Under the pieces are notes generated by a model that made no database searches, had not been told where the DNA came from, and saw only the letters and a list, made by a program, of their open reading frames with translations. This document shows, in pieces, positions 16,667-25,302 of a DNA stretch of 47,538 nucleotides. This stretch comes from an uncultured Microbacteriaceae bacterium (GTDB lineage: Bacteria; Actinomycetota; Actinomycetes; Actinomycetales; Microbacteriaceae), in the NCBI GenBank assembly GCA_937124545.1, contig CAKZKU010000071.1, positions 1-47,538 of the forward strand, written 5' to 3'. Position numbers and translations under genes: made by a program. The stretch's first letter is position 1; each line of letters begins with the position of its first letter.

Positions 16667-17436
16667 GCCGCCACAAACTCCTTCACTCTTTCTCGCGGGT
16701 TAGCCCCGGTTACCAGCGCCTCGCCAATTAAGACCGCGTGGGCGCCCTGACTTCGGTAACGAGCCACGTCGGAAGCCTCGGCCACCGCGGACTCCGCAAC
16801 CCGGATGACGCCATCAGGGAAACGGGGCACCATCTGACCGAAAAGGTCTTTGTTGAGCTCAAAAGTTGCGAGGTCTCGTGCATTCACGCCGACGATGTCG
16901 GCTCCCACAGCAATTGCGCGGTCGACCTCTTCTGCCGTGTGTGCCTCGACGAGCGCCTGCATCTCCCACTCTCTCGCCACCTCCAGGAGCCGCTCCGCGC
17001 GTTCGTCCGTAATTCCGGCCATGATGAGCAATACAACATCCGCTCCCGCTGCGCGGGCCTCGACAATTTGATATTCGGACTCGAGAAAATCCTTGCGCAG
17101 CACGGGAATGTCAACCGCAGCGGAAACGGCATGCAAATCAGCCAGAGATCCGCCAAAACGCCGGCTCTCAGTCAAGACGCTAATCATGCTGGCGCCACCG
17201 GCTTCATACTCCTGAGCCAGAGCGACAGGGTCGTCAATGTCTGCAAGCTCGCCTTTTGATGGACTCTTGCGCTTTATTTCACTGATTACGTGAATTCGGT
17301 CGCGGGGACTGAGCGCATCCAGAGCGGACCGCACAGGCCGCGCGCTGCGCGCCTGTTTCTCAAGCTCGTGGAGAGGAACCTCGTGTTCGCGCGAATTCGC
17401 GTCCTGGCGAGCGCCCTCGTAGAGTCCCTGGAGCAC
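16663..17436 (-). CDS. trpC: Indole-3-glycerol phosphate synthase
   Basis: Closes the indole ring from carboxyphenylaminodeoxyribulose phosphate. 257 residues, monofunctional: there is no fused TrpF domain as in E. coli. Motifs are [13 protein letters not shown] (catalytic Lys), [24 protein letters not shown] and [11 protein letters not shown]. The GTG start at 17436 immediately follows the TGA of the small membrane protein gene. Confidence 0.97.
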   Translation of the reverse strand: MLQGLYEGARQDANSREHEVPLHELEKQARSARPVRSALDALSPRDRIHVISEIKRKSPSKGELADIDDPVALAQEYEAGGASMISVLTESRRFGGSLADLHAVSAAVDIPVLRKDFLESEYQIVEARAAGADVVLLIMAGITDERAERLLEVAREWEMQALVEAHTAEEVDRAIAVGADIVGVNARDLATFELNKDLFGQMVPRFPDGVIRVAESAVAEASDVARYRSQGAHAVLIGEALVTGANPRERVKEFVAA

Positions 17437-17664
17437 TCAGTGACCTTTGGGCTGATACTTCGGACCGTTCGCGCCCCATCCCATGGCCGATAGCAGGAAC
17501 CCCAGGCCCCAGCCCAGCAGGGTGGCAATAGCGCTCACAACGACGAGCCACCACATCGCAAAATAGAACGCAACCGTACCCACGGACAAAGTGGTGATCA
17601 TCACGATGACGGCGGTCCAGGCGGCGGGAGAGTGCCCGTGGCCCGGCTCGGTACTGGTGTTCAT
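17437..17664 (-). CDS. Small two-helix membrane protein of the trp cluster (DUF6704-like)
   Basis: 75 residues with an HGHSPAAWTAV start and two hydrophobic segments (about 17-38 and 41-62), ending in a short basic tail. Such HGxxPAAWT proteins sit between the Trp-associated membrane protein and trpC in many actinobacteria, and I believe the family is DUF6704; function is unknown. I chose ATG at 17664 because a strong AAGGAG lies just upstream and the conserved part begins there. An ATG at 17691, overlapping the previous stop as ATGA, would add nine residues and cannot be excluded. Position suggests a link to tryptophan supply or membrane handling of aromatic compounds, but this is only context. 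Confidence 0.8.
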   Translation of the reverse strand: MNTSTEPGHGHSPAAWTAVIVMITTLSVGTVAFYFAMWWLVVVSAIATLLGWGLGFLLSAMGWGANGPKYQPKGH

Positions 17665-17687
17665 GAGGCTCCTTGGAGTTGGTGCTG

Positions 17688-18245
17688 TCATTCTACCGAA
17701 GTCGTCGGGTCGCGACCCTCAGAAAGCGAATCCCACGCTCCCTGGGAATCGCCCGCCGCGGTGGACGATGGTTGGGAGGAGTACCGGTCCCGCCCGGGAA
17801 AATCCCGAGCAACAAATTGACCCGACGCCGCACCCGTGAACGCAAGGGCTGAGGCCACCAGCGCAACAATGGGGGCGAAAGAGCGTTCAACAGACTCTAT
17901 TTCGCCGAGTGCTCCCGTGCCGGCGATTCCGGTCGCTGCCTCGACGGCACTCGCAAGAGCATCCGCGGGCGGCTGAGAGACATTGATTAGCACCAGAAGC
18001 GCTCCGAGTGCCATCGTGGCCATAACTACGAGGGTCACACGACGAGTCACACGATGTAACAACAACGACGCGCCGTAGGCGGCCCCGGCAGCAAGGGACA
18101 AGCTCCACGCTAACGGCTGTGCTTCGGTGCCAGACAACCCCACCGTGACACCCTGAGACAGCTGTGCCGACCACCAGGACGCTGTGAACGACGCCAACAG
18201 CCCCACGATGCCCAGAATGCTGGCGAGATGGTGGAGCGCTCTCAC
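17688..18245 (-). CDS. Tryptophan-associated transmembrane protein
   Basis: 185 residues with four predicted membrane helices: about 6-26, around 46-65, 71-91 and 127-147. A proline- and serine-rich cytoplasmic tail follows. The pattern (LASFTASWWSAQL near the N-terminus) and location straight after trpE match the actinobacterial Trp-operon membrane protein family (Rv1610-like, Pfam Trp_oprn_chp). Biochemical function is not known. The GTG start at 18245 overlaps the trpE stop in GTGA, so it is co-translated with anthranilate synthase. Confidence 0.88.
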   Translation of the reverse strand: MRALHHLASILGIVGLLASFTASWWSAQLSQGVTVGLSGTEAQPLAWSLSLAAGAAYGASLLLHRVTRRVTLVVMATMALGALLVLINVSQPPADALASAVEAATGIAGTGALGEIESVERSFAPIVALVASALAFTGAASGQFVARDFPGRDRYSSQPSSTAAGDSQGAWDSLSEGRDPTTSVE

Positions 18246-19756
18246 GCGTGACCCGATTCAAGGGCATTGGCCAACCGAATTGCTCTGATAGGCGCGCCTG
18301 CCTTGTGCAACGTTTCTGAATACTCGGTTTCTGGGTCAGAGTCCGCAACGATTCCCGCGCCCGCCCGCACCACTGCCGAACCGTTGCTCATCCACAGCGT
18401 GCGGATCGTGATCGCCAAGTCTGAGTCGCCGTTGTGGCCGAAATACCCGACAACGCCGCCGTAAACGCCACGCCCGGTGGATTCGAGGTCGTCGATAATC
18501 TGTAGTGCGCGAGGTTTTGGCGCACCGCTGAGTGTGCCAGCGGGGAAGGTCGCACAAAACACGTCGACGCTGGAGGCATCGTCACGCAACTCACCACGAA
18601 CCGTGGACACCAGATGCATAATGTGGCTGAAACGCTCCACCTGCATGAACTCTGTTACCTCAACCGACCCGGGCTTGGAGACCTTGGAGAGATCGTTGCG
18701 GGAAAGATCCACCAGCATGAGATGTTCTGATTTTTCCTTACCGTCATTGAGCAGGGACGCTGCCAGTTCCGCGTCCTCGGAGGCAGTGGCACCACGGGGT
18801 CGAGAGCCGGCAATGGGGTGGGAAACCACGTTGCCGTGACTGATGGTCACCAGCGCCTCTGGCGACGAGCCAACGACCTGGTACGGGTTGCCGTCCGCGT
18901 CCTTACACTCCAGCAGGTACATGTAGGGGCTCGGATTGACCTGCCGAAGAACCCGGTACACCTCAAGCGCACTGGCCGTCACTTTCTCGGTGAACTGTTG
19001 CGACAACACAACTTGAAAAACGTCGCCATCCACAATGTGCTGCTTGGCCGCCGCAACCATTTCGAGAAATTCCGACTTTTCGACGTCGGGGCGAGGGGTC
19101 ACATCGCCGATTTCCGCGCGTCGATGCAGAGTCGACGGCGTAGGTTCGGCAAGACGCTGGTGAAGCGAATCGAGACGGCCTACCGCTTCGTCGTAATCGG
19201 CCACCCCCGGCCCATCAAAGCTATGTACGAGTGCTACGAGGACAACTTCGGAGGTGTGATGATCGATTGCCACAAAGTCTTTGACCATGGTGAGAAACAG
19301 CGTTGGTATGGCGCTCTCCCGTTCCTCGTTGTGCGGGAGCGTCTCTAGATGGCGCACCGCGTCCCACCCAATGTGTCCAACGAGGCCTCCCGAAAAGGGT
19401 GGCATTCCGGGAACGGGGTCACTCAACCAGCGCGAGTTCAGCGCACGCAACGCGGCGATAGGGTCGGTCGGAATGGGCCCGCCGAAAGCTTCCTCACTCG
19501 ACATCGAAAGGCTCTGCCAAACGGCTACTCCGGCGCGTTCAGTGAGCACACCGTGCGCCGAGACACCCAAAAACGAATATCGAGACCAGGCGCCCGCCTG
19601 GTCGGCGGATTCGAGCAAAAACGATCCCAGCTGGTCCCCCAACTTCCGATAGAGACCCATCGGTGTTTCACTATCCACAAAGAGTCGGCGCACCACCGGG
19701 ATAACCCGCCGGGTGGCCGCATGCTCGAGGAACTCTGCCTTGGTCGTGTCAGTCAT
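18242..19756 (-). CDS. trpE: Anthranilate synthase component I
   Basis: Converts chorismate, with ammonia from TrpG, to anthranilate. The 504 residues include the N-terminal regulatory part with SFLLESAD, whose LLES motif binds tryptophan for feedback inhibition in characterised TrpE. The chorismate-binding catalytic domain carries [33 protein letters not shown] and [20 protein letters not shown] at 19756 gives [13 protein letters not shown] and an 8-base overlap with hisI; the 46-residue longer frame lies inside hisI and looks non-coding. No trpG or trpD is adjacent, so the amidotransferase partner is encoded elsewhere. Confidence 0.96.
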   Translation of the reverse strand: MTDTTKAEFLEHAATRRVIPVVRRLFVDSETPMGLYRKLGDQLGSFLLESADQAGAWSRYSFLGVSAHGVLTERAGVAVWQSLSMSSEEAFGGPIPTDPIAALRALNSRWLSDPVPGMPPFSGGLVGHIGWDAVRHLETLPHNEERESAIPTLFLTMVKDFVAIDHHTSEVVLVALVHSFDGPGVADYDEAVGRLDSLHQRLAEPTPSTLHRRAEIGDVTPRPDVEKSEFLEMVAAAKQHIVDGDVFQVVLSQQFTEKVTASALEVYRVLRQVNPSPYMYLLECKDADGNPYQVVGSSPEALVTISHGNVVSHPIAGSRPRGATASEDAELAASLLNDGKEKSEHLMLVDLSRNDLSKVSKPGSVEVTEFMQVERFSHIMHLVSTVRGELRDDASSVDVFCATFPAGTLSGAPKPRALQIIDDLESTGRGVYGGVVGYFGHNGDSDLAITIRTLWMSNGSAVVRAGAGIVADSDPETEYSETLHKAGAPIRAIRLANALESGHA

Positions 19757-20108
19757 GGCCCGGCCCCGAGTCGAAGCAACTGCGGCTACCCGTGTGACAT
19801 GCGGGGCCGTTCTGGTGTACCGCGAGAAGCACTGTGTCACCGTCGCAATCGAGGCGCGCCGACACCACGTGCTGAGTGTTGCCACTCGTGTCACCTTTTA
19901 TCCATAACTCAGACCGCGAGCGGGAAAAGTAGGTTGCGCGACCGGTGGTAAGAGTGAGGTCTAACGCCTCGCTCGTCATCCACGCCAGCATCAACACCTC
20001 TCCGGATTCGGCGTCCTGGGCGATGGCGGGAATCAACCCCTCAGCGTTGAAGACGGCGCGTTCGAGGAAGTCAGACTGGGCCTCCACAGCCCACGGGGAA
20101 GATGTCAT
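19749..20108 (-). CDS. hisI: Phosphoribosyl-AMP cyclohydrolase
   Basis: Third step of histidine synthesis, opening the adenine ring of PR-AMP. 119 residues. Motifs are [18 protein letters not shown] and [20 protein letters not shown], containing the zinc and magnesium ligands. It is monofunctional, with the pyrophosphohydrolase (hisE) separate, as is usual in Actinobacteria. ATG at 20108 overlaps the hisF stop (ATGA). Confidence 0.97.
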   Translation of the reverse strand: MTSSPWAVEAQSDFLERAVFNAEGLIPAIAQDAESGEVLMLAWMTSEALDLTLTTGRATYFSRSRSELWIKGDTSGNTQHVVSARLDCDGDTVLLAVHQNGPACHTGSRSCFDSGPGHD

Positions 20109-20866
20109 CGAACCGTTGCTCCTGCATCGCGGAGGTGCTGTTTGACCTCGGAGATTTCCACTTTATCGTGGTGAAAAATGGAGGCTGCGAGGATCGCGTC
20201 GGCGCCTGCGAGGTAGGCGGCAACGCCATCCGGAGCCGTTCCCGCCCCACCCGAGGCGACCAACGGCACGGAGATATGAGGTCGGAATGCCTCCAACATC
20301 TCGACGTCAAACCCTTTTTTGGTGCCATCCGCATCAATCGAGTTCAGTAGTAGCTCCCCCGCACCCCGTTCACAGGCCTCAATCGCCCACGCGAGCCCGT
20401 CACGACCGGCGCTCTTGCGACCTCCGTGAGTGGTCACCACGTATCCCGAGGGCATCCCGGCATCGCGCTTCGCGTCTACCGAAATAACACACACTTGCGA
20501 GCCAAAGTGAGCAGCAATGTCATCCACTAGGCCTGGATTCGCCATAGCTGCGCTGTTCACGCTGATTTTGTCGGCCCCAGACTCAAGAAGGCGTGACACG
20601 TCCGCGACTGAGCGCACACCACCGCCCACGGTGAGGGGAATAAAAACGTTTTCTGCGGTGTGCCGGACCAAGTCGAACGTTGTGGACCTGTCATCCACGG
20701 TCGCGCTGACATCCAAGAACGTGATTTCGTCAGCGCCTTGTGCCCCGTAGAGCGCCGCGAGCTCCACCGGATCTCCGGCATCCTGCAGATTCTCAAAGTT
20801 CACACCTTTGACCACGCGGCCCCGGTCGACGTCGAGGCACGGGATCACCCTGATGGCGAGCGACAT
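20105..20866 (-). CDS. hisF: Imidazole glycerol phosphate synthase, cyclase subunit
   Basis: With HisH, forms imidazole glycerol phosphate and AICAR. 253-residue TIM barrel: [16 protein letters not shown] (catalytic Asp), [32 protein letters not shown] (second catalytic Asp) and ASGGAGT. hisH and hisA are absent here although HisH is the obligate partner. ATG at 20866 shares one base with the hisG stop (TAATG). Confidence 0.97.
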   Translation of the reverse strand: MSLAIRVIPCLDVDRGRVVKGVNFENLQDAGDPVELAALYGAQGADEITFLDVSATVDDRSTTFDLVRHTAENVFIPLTVGGGVRSVADVSRLLESGADKISVNSAAMANPGLVDDIAAHFGSQVCVISVDAKRDAGMPSGYVVTTHGGRKSAGRDGLAWAIEACERGAGELLLNSIDADGTKKGFDVEMLEAFRPHISVPLVASGGAGTAPDGVAAYLAGADAILAASIFHHDKVEISEVKQHLRDAGATVR

Positions 20867-21711
20867 TAGATCCGGGCAGCGTGAATGGCGGACACCAAAA
20901 TGGCTTTGGCTCCCAGTGCATAAAGGTCATCCATAACCGAGTTAACGTCGTGACGCGGCACCATTGCACGCACGGCAACCCACTCGGGGTCTCTCAGCGG
21001 GGAGACTGTTGGTGATTCAAGCCCGGGGGTGATGGCAGATGCTTTCTCCAGTAACGACACCGGCAAGTCATAGTCCATCAGCACAAACTGCTTAGCCACC
21101 CACACCCCGTGGAGACGCCGGCGCAGTGTCTCGATCCCCTCACGTGAGGAATCAGCGGCGATCAGCACCGCCTCTGACTCCAGAATCACCGGGCCAAAAA
21201 CCTCAAGTCCCTGGGCACGAAGGGTGGCGCCCGTAGAGACGACGTCCGCGACGGCATCGGCCACACCGAGCTGAACCGCCGACTCGACCGCGCCATCCAG
21301 AGTGACGATATCGCTCGAGATACCGCGCTCCGCGAGGAAAGATTCCACCAAAACCGGGTAGGAGGTCGCGATCCTTTTCCCCGCAAGACCTTCCAAAGTG
21401 TTGAGAGAGGCGGGAGCTGCAAACCGGAACGTTGAGGCACCAAATCCCAGCGCTTCAATCTCGCTAACAGATGCCGGGGAGTCCCGTAAGAGGTCTCGTC
21501 CAGTAATCCCCACGTCGAGTGCACCCGAGCCCACGTATGTAGCAATGTCCTTCGGTCGCAAATAAAAGAACTCAACGTTGTTTCGCGCGTCGGGAACCGT
21601 CAGAGCACGGGTGTCACGTCGACCGACATAGCCTGCTTCCACCAGCATGGCCACGGCAGTTTCAGACAGCGTGCCCTTATTGGGCACGGCAACACGCAAG
21701 GGAGCGGTCAT
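20866..21711 (-). CDS. hisG: ATP phosphoribosyltransferase (long form)
   Basis: First committed step of histidine synthesis. 281 residues: a periplasmic-binding-protein-like catalytic part ([48 protein letters not shown]) and a C-terminal ACT-like regulatory domain of about 75 residues, the site of histidine feedback inhibition in long HisG. No HisZ is needed. The ATG at 21711 overlaps hisE in ATGA. Confidence 0.97.
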   Translation of the reverse strand: MTAPLRVAVPNKGTLSETAVAMLVEAGYVGRRDTRALTVPDARNNVEFFYLRPKDIATYVGSGALDVGITGRDLLRDSPASVSEIEALGFGASTFRFAAPASLNTLEGLAGKRIATSYPVLVESFLAERGISSDIVTLDGAVESAVQLGVADAVADVVSTGATLRAQGLEVFGPVILESEAVLIAADSSREGIETLRRRLHGVWVAKQFVLMDYDLPVSLLEKASAITPGLESPTVSPLRDPEWVAVRAMVPRHDVNSVMDDLYALGAKAILVSAIHAARI

Positions 21712-21971
21712 AGTGCTCTGTACACATCCTCAAGGTCAATATTGCGGGCCACCATCATTACCTGAAGGTGGTACAGGAGTTGCGCGACTTCGGCGGCAAG
21801 TTCGTCTTTGCCCTCATGTTCAGCAGCCATCCAGACTTCGGCTGCTTCTTCAACGATTTTCTTTCCGATGGCATGCACACCGGCGTCCAATAGCTCTACT
21901 GTGCGGGAGCCCTCAGGACGGGCGTCTCTCGACGCGAGCAGCTGGGAGTGGAGTTCATCGAAGGTTTTCAC
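21708..21971 (-). CDS. hisE: Phosphoribosyl-ATP pyrophosphatase
   Basis: Second histidine step, removing pyrophosphate from PR-ATP. 87-residue all-alpha MazG-like fold with [15 protein letters not shown] (metal-binding EExxE) and [13 protein letters not shown]. Start is GTG at 21971; a GGGGGA touches it with no spacing, but TAGCCT lies exactly six bases upstream. It is the first gene of the his-trp-lgt-glt-pyk run. Confidence 0.96.
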   Translation of the reverse strand: MKTFDELHSQLLASRDARPEGSRTVELLDAGVHAIGKKIVEEAAEVWMAAEHEGKDELAAEVAQLLYHLQVMMVARNIDLEDVYRAL

Positions 21972-21983
21972 TCCCCCAGGCTA
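21972..21983 (-). promoter_or_regulatory. Candidate leaderless promoter of hisE and the his-trp run
   Basis: Minus strand TAGCCT (21983-21978), six bases (GGGGGA), then GTG at 21971. It lies in the 16-base gap after the FKBP gene. A leaderless start leaves no room for a histidine leader peptide or T-box attenuator. Confidence 0.5.
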
Positions 21984-21987
21984 CCGT

Positions 21988-22356
21988 CTAGGGGTTTTGG
22001 GTGGCGATCAGATCAATCGCGAACACGAGGGTCTTTCCCGAAAGGCGATGCCCGCCACCGCTGGGTCCATAGGCCCACTCAGGGGGACACACCAGCTCAC
22101 GCCGGCCACCGACCCGCATACCGGGGATGCCTTCCTGCCAGCCTCGGATCAGGCTAGTGAGGGGAAACTCGATGGTTTGGCCTCGGCTCCAGGAGGAGTC
22201 AAACTCCTCACCGGTGTCGTAGTCGACACCCACGTAGTGAACCTCAACGACGGCCCCGGCAGCGCATTCCTCGCCTGTTCCTTCCACCACATCTGCCCAC
22301 TCCATCGCGGACGGCGCTGGTTCCAAACGTGGTTCAAGTTCTGGTTTGCTGGTCAT
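21988..22356 (-). CDS. FKBP-type peptidyl-prolyl isomerase
   Basis: 122-residue single-domain cytosolic isomerase with no signal peptide or lipobox. The FKBP core shows VEVHYVGVDYDTGEEFDSSW, FPLTSLIRGWQEGIPGMRVG and PPEWAYG, the usual proline-binding pocket residues. Start ATG at 22356 overlaps the rpe stop (ATGA), with AAGGGAG four bases before it. It is the last gene of the fmt-rsmB-rpe group. Client proteins unknown. Confidence 0.93.
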   Translation of the reverse strand: MTSKPELEPRLEPAPSAMEWADVVEGTGEECAAGAVVEVHYVGVDYDTGEEFDSSWSRGQTIEFPLTSLIRGWQEGIPGMRVGGRRELVCPPEWAYGPSGGGHRLSGKTLVFAIDLIATQNP

Positions 22357-23015
22357 GCTTCTCCCTTGGTTGCTGCCTCACGCAGAGCGCGAATGTTATC
22401 TCCCGGTATCCCATGCCCGTACACGCTGGAACCGGCAACGAAGGTATCCGCACCGTGAGTGAGCGCAATGGGCAAGGTCTCCACCGTAATACCCCCATCG
22501 ACCTGAACCAACGGCGACAGGCCCTGCTCCCCCAGGTAGCGATGGAGCGCCAAAAGCTTGGGCATCATTTCTGGCATAAAGCTTTGTCCGCCGGCCCCCG
22601 GCTCCACCGTCATGATCAACACGAGATCGGCCGAATGCACCAAAGGTAGGTACGGCTCCAAGGGGGTACCTGGCTTGATTGCTATTCCCGCACGGGCGCC
22701 GTGACTCTGTATTGAGTCAATGACCGCTTGCGGATCCGTCGCAGCCTCCACGTGAAAGGTGACCGATTCAGCGCCAAGCTCTGCGTAGTGGGCCGCGTGA
22801 TCATCGGCGTTCGCAATCATGAGATGGACATCAAGCGGAACAGGCGAGACCTCGGAAAGCCGTTGCACCATCTGAGGCCCAAACGTCAGAGTCGGAACGA
22901 AATGATTGTCCATGACATCGACATGGACGGCGTCCGCGGCCTCGACATCTCCCACCGCCGCCTCGAGATTGGCGAAATCAGCGGCCAGGATGCTGGGGTG
23001 AATCCGAATGTGCAC
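22353..23015 (-). CDS. rpe: Ribulose-phosphate 3-epimerase
   Basis: Interconverts ribulose-5-P and xylulose-5-P in the pentose phosphate pathway. 220-residue TIM barrel: PSILAADFANLE, HVDVMDNHFVPTLTFGP (metal His and catalytic Asp), DVHLMI, MTVEPGAGGQSF and VQVDGGI (second catalytic Asp). The GTG start at 23015 has only a weak ribosome-binding site; translation may be coupled to rsmB, which ends 4 bases earlier. Confidence 0.96.
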   Translation of the reverse strand: MHIRIHPSILAADFANLEAAVGDVEAADAVHVDVMDNHFVPTLTFGPQMVQRLSEVSPVPLDVHLMIANADDHAAHYAELGAESVTFHVEAATDPQAVIDSIQSHGARAGIAIKPGTPLEPYLPLVHSADLVLIMTVEPGAGGQSFMPEMMPKLLALHRYLGEQGLSPLVQVDGGITVETLPIALTHGADTFVAGSSVYGHGIPGDNIRALREAATKGEA

Positions 23016-23019
23016 GAGT

Positions 23020-24369
23020 TCAGACTACCGAGCGCCGCTTACGCAGCAGTTGAATGAACATGTCGTCACACCCATGGCGATAGGTCCACAGCTGCACGGC
23101 CGTGCCACTCGCGGCACGGTCTATCGGGTGCTCGACGATCCGATCCAACACTTCCGGCGTGTTGATTGCTTCGGCGTCGTCCCGGGAACCGAGGACCGTC
23201 GAGACGATCTCGTGTGTTTCGGCGAGAACTGGTGAACAGGTCACGTACGCCACGACACCTCCCGGGGTAACGAGGTCTAACGCGCGATGCAGCAAACCCT
23301 GTTGGAGGGACACCAACTCGGGGATTTCCTGCGGAACCTTGCGCCAGCGTGACTCCGGCCTCCGTCTCAGAGCGCCCATCCCGGAACACGGCGCATCCAC
23401 CAGCACCCGAGTCACCGGGCGCTCCGGTGCGGATAACGTAAGCGCATCTCCAACAAGGACCGACACGGTACCCGGCGCCGACGAGGTAATGGCTCGAACT
23501 GAGTCCTTGACGAGTCTCGCGCGGTGTGGTGCCCTCTCCCACGCGATGACCGAAGCCCCAACCTGCAACGCCTCGGCAGCGAGCACAGCAGTTTTCCCAC
23601 CGGGCCCTGCACACATGTCCAGCACCACATCATCCTTCGTGAGTGGCTCGGCGTGGGCAAGGAGCAAAGCGGCCAGCTGGGACCCCTCATCCTGCACCCG
23701 AACCTCGCCGGAGGAAACACCGGGAACATGCGCAGGATTCCCGGAACTGAGGACCTCGCCTAAGGGGGAATACACGGTGTGCCCCTTTTTCGGGCGGGAG
23801 AGTCCGGGGAGGTGCGCCAGCGTCACCTGCGGGGATTCGTTGTGACCCTCCAAAGCCTCGACGAGCTCTGCCTGGTCACCCGTGTGGGCGAGGGATTCCT
23901 CAATGAGGCGTGCAATCCACGCAGGATGAGACGCCACGACATCGACTGACGCGCCGATTACAGCTGTCCACTTATCGGTGCCTCCCCTGGTTACGTTTCG
24001 GAGAACCGCGTTGACCAAGCCGCTCGCCCGAGCGAAACCCCGACTCTTCGCAAGTTCCACGCCCTCGGCAACAGCGGCATGGTCGGGAACCCGCAGAAAC
24101 AACAACTGATAAATGGCCATGCGCAGCAGTATTACCACCCCGGTGTCCAGGTCGGCCAAGGTGCGCCCGGAAGCCGACGCGACAACGACATCAAGCTCTC
24201 CAGCGCGCCGCGATGTTCCGTAGACAAGTTCTGTCGCCAACGCGCGGTCACGGTCGGAGAGGCCACTCGAGGCGAGCGCTGGGGGCAAAACAAGATTTGT
24301 ATAGGCGTCGTCTACTGCCACCTGCAGGAGGACGTCGAAGGCGACGGAGCGGGCAGAAGTTTTAGGCAC
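23020..24369 (-). CDS. rsmB: 16S rRNA m5C967 methyltransferase (RsmB family)
   Basis: Methylates a cytosine of 16S rRNA with S-adenosylmethionine. A NusB-like RNA-binding domain occupies about the first 150 residues, and the methyltransferase follows with motif I DMCAGPGGKTAVLA, motif IV VDAPCSGMGALRRRPE (cysteine that releases product) and motif VI YVTCSPVLAETHE (nucleophile cysteine). GTG at 24369 gives 449 residues, an 8-base overlap with fmt and an upstream GGAGTG; the longer frame to 24423 adds an unconserved cysteine-rich stretch. fmt-rsmB adjacency is common in bacteria. Confidence 0.94.
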   Translation of the reverse strand: MPKTSARSVAFDVLLQVAVDDAYTNLVLPPALASSGLSDRDRALATELVYGTSRRAGELDVVVASASGRTLADLDTGVVILLRMAIYQLLFLRVPDHAAVAEGVELAKSRGFARASGLVNAVLRNVTRGGTDKWTAVIGASVDVVASHPAWIARLIEESLAHTGDQAELVEALEGHNESPQVTLAHLPGLSRPKKGHTVYSPLGEVLSSGNPAHVPGVSSGEVRVQDEGSQLAALLLAHAEPLTKDDVVLDMCAGPGGKTAVLAAEALQVGASVIAWERAPHRARLVKDSVRAITSSAPGTVSVLVGDALTLSAPERPVTRVLVDAPCSGMGALRRRPESRWRKVPQEIPELVSLQQGLLHRALDLVTPGGVVAYVTCSPVLAETHEIVSTVLGSRDDAEAINTPEVLDRIVEHPIDRAASGTAVQLWTYRHGCDDMFIQLLRKRRSVV

Positions 24370-25282
24370 GCAGGTGCACTCCAGCGGGCAGACCTCGATA
24401 CCAATCGGCGGCCGGCATGGCACGTTTACCTGCAGGGTGAACCATCATGACCTCCAACACACCGTTGCCGGTTCCCACCAGCACACCAGCCTCCCCCGCG
24501 GATAGCTCACCAGGTGCCAGGGGGATCACGTCAGACGAAACACGGCCCTCCGTCACCAGCACACGCTGACCTGTGTCGGACCGGGTGGCGTAAGCGCCCG
24601 GCTCTGGAGTTGCTGCTCGGATGCGCCGGGACAGGTCTAACGCCGGTTGTGACCAATCCAGTTGGCCGAACTCAGGTCCCGGTTTTCCGGCATGGGTTCC
24701 CTCGCCCTGCTGGGCGCTGAGGACCAATGATCCCGTATCAATCTGCTCGATTGTCTCCAAAAGTGGGGTGATCGCCAGCTGAGACAGGGCATCAAGGACC
24801 TCCCCAGCGGTCTCTCCTCCACCGAGTGGCAACTCTGCGCTCGCGGCGATATCACCGGTGTCCAAGCCCTCGTCGATGCGGAAAATCGTCACCCCGGAAA
24901 CCTCATCACCGGCCAGTAGGGCCTGTTGGACTGGCGCGGCGCCCCGCCATCGCGGGAGCAAAGAAAAGTGCACGTTCCACCAGCCGTGCGGTACCGCAGC
25001 GATGGCGTCGGCTGCGAGGAGTCGCCCGTACGCCACCACCACACAAATATCCGGCCTCCAACTCTCGACCGCAGCAAGAATCTCCGCAGTGGTGGTCGGT
25101 GTCGCGACCGGGATATCCCATTCAGTGGCCTGCGTGTGAACCGCGGTCGGCGTCAGCACACGCCTCCTGCCGGTGGGGCGGGGCTGACGGGTGAGAACCC
25201 CCACGACATCATGTCGCGACGCGTGGAGGGCGCTAAGAGCTGGAAGGGCCACCCGAGGGCTCCCCGCGAACATCACTCTCAT
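24362..25282 (-). CDS. fmt: Methionyl-tRNA formyltransferase
   Basis: Formylates initiator Met-tRNA using 10-formyl-THF. 306 residues: N-terminal MRVMFAGSPRVALPALSAL, catalytic VHFSLLPRWRGAAPVQQALL (Asn is replaced within the HxSLLPxxRG motif context as usual), GVTIFRIDEGLDTGDI, and a C-terminal tRNA-binding OB domain. ATG at 25282 has no Shine-Dalgarno but a TAGGCT seven bases upstream, suggesting its own leaderless promoter 20 bases after priA. Confidence 0.96.
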   Translation of the reverse strand: MRVMFAGSPRVALPALSALHASRHDVVGVLTRQPRPTGRRRVLTPTAVHTQATEWDIPVATPTTTAEILAAVESWRPDICVVVAYGRLLAADAIAAVPHGWWNVHFSLLPRWRGAAPVQQALLAGDEVSGVTIFRIDEGLDTGDIAASAELPLGGGETAGEVLDALSQLAITPLLETIEQIDTGSLVLSAQQGEGTHAGKPGPEFGQLDWSQPALDLSRRIRAATPEPGAYATRSDTGQRVLVTEGRVSSDVIPLAPGELSAGEAGVLVGTGNGVLEVMMVHPAGKRAMPAADWYRGLPAGVHLRA

Positions 25283-25295
25283 CCGTCTGAGCCTA
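25283..25295 (-). promoter_or_regulatory. Candidate leaderless promoter of fmt
   Basis: Minus strand TAGGCT (25295-25290), seven bases (CAGACGG), then ATG at 25282. It is the same hexamer as at polA and pdtaR with one extra spacer base. It sits in the 20-base priA-fmt gap, where no ribosome-binding site is visible. Confidence 0.4.
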
Positions 25296-25302
25296 CTGGG
25301 GC

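Noticed and set aside
15575..16750. 391-codon + strand open frame opposite trpB
   Set aside because: Antisense shadow of trpB and the end of trpC; low-complexity residue mix with no recognisable domain.
18242..19894. 550-residue trpE beginning inside hisI
   Set aside because: The first 46 residues are hisI read in another frame; MTDTTKAEF at 19756 is the usual TrpE beginning.
21972..22020. Histidine leader peptide or T-box before hisE
   Set aside because: Only 16 bases separate the FKBP stop from hisE, with no His codon run or T-box motif.
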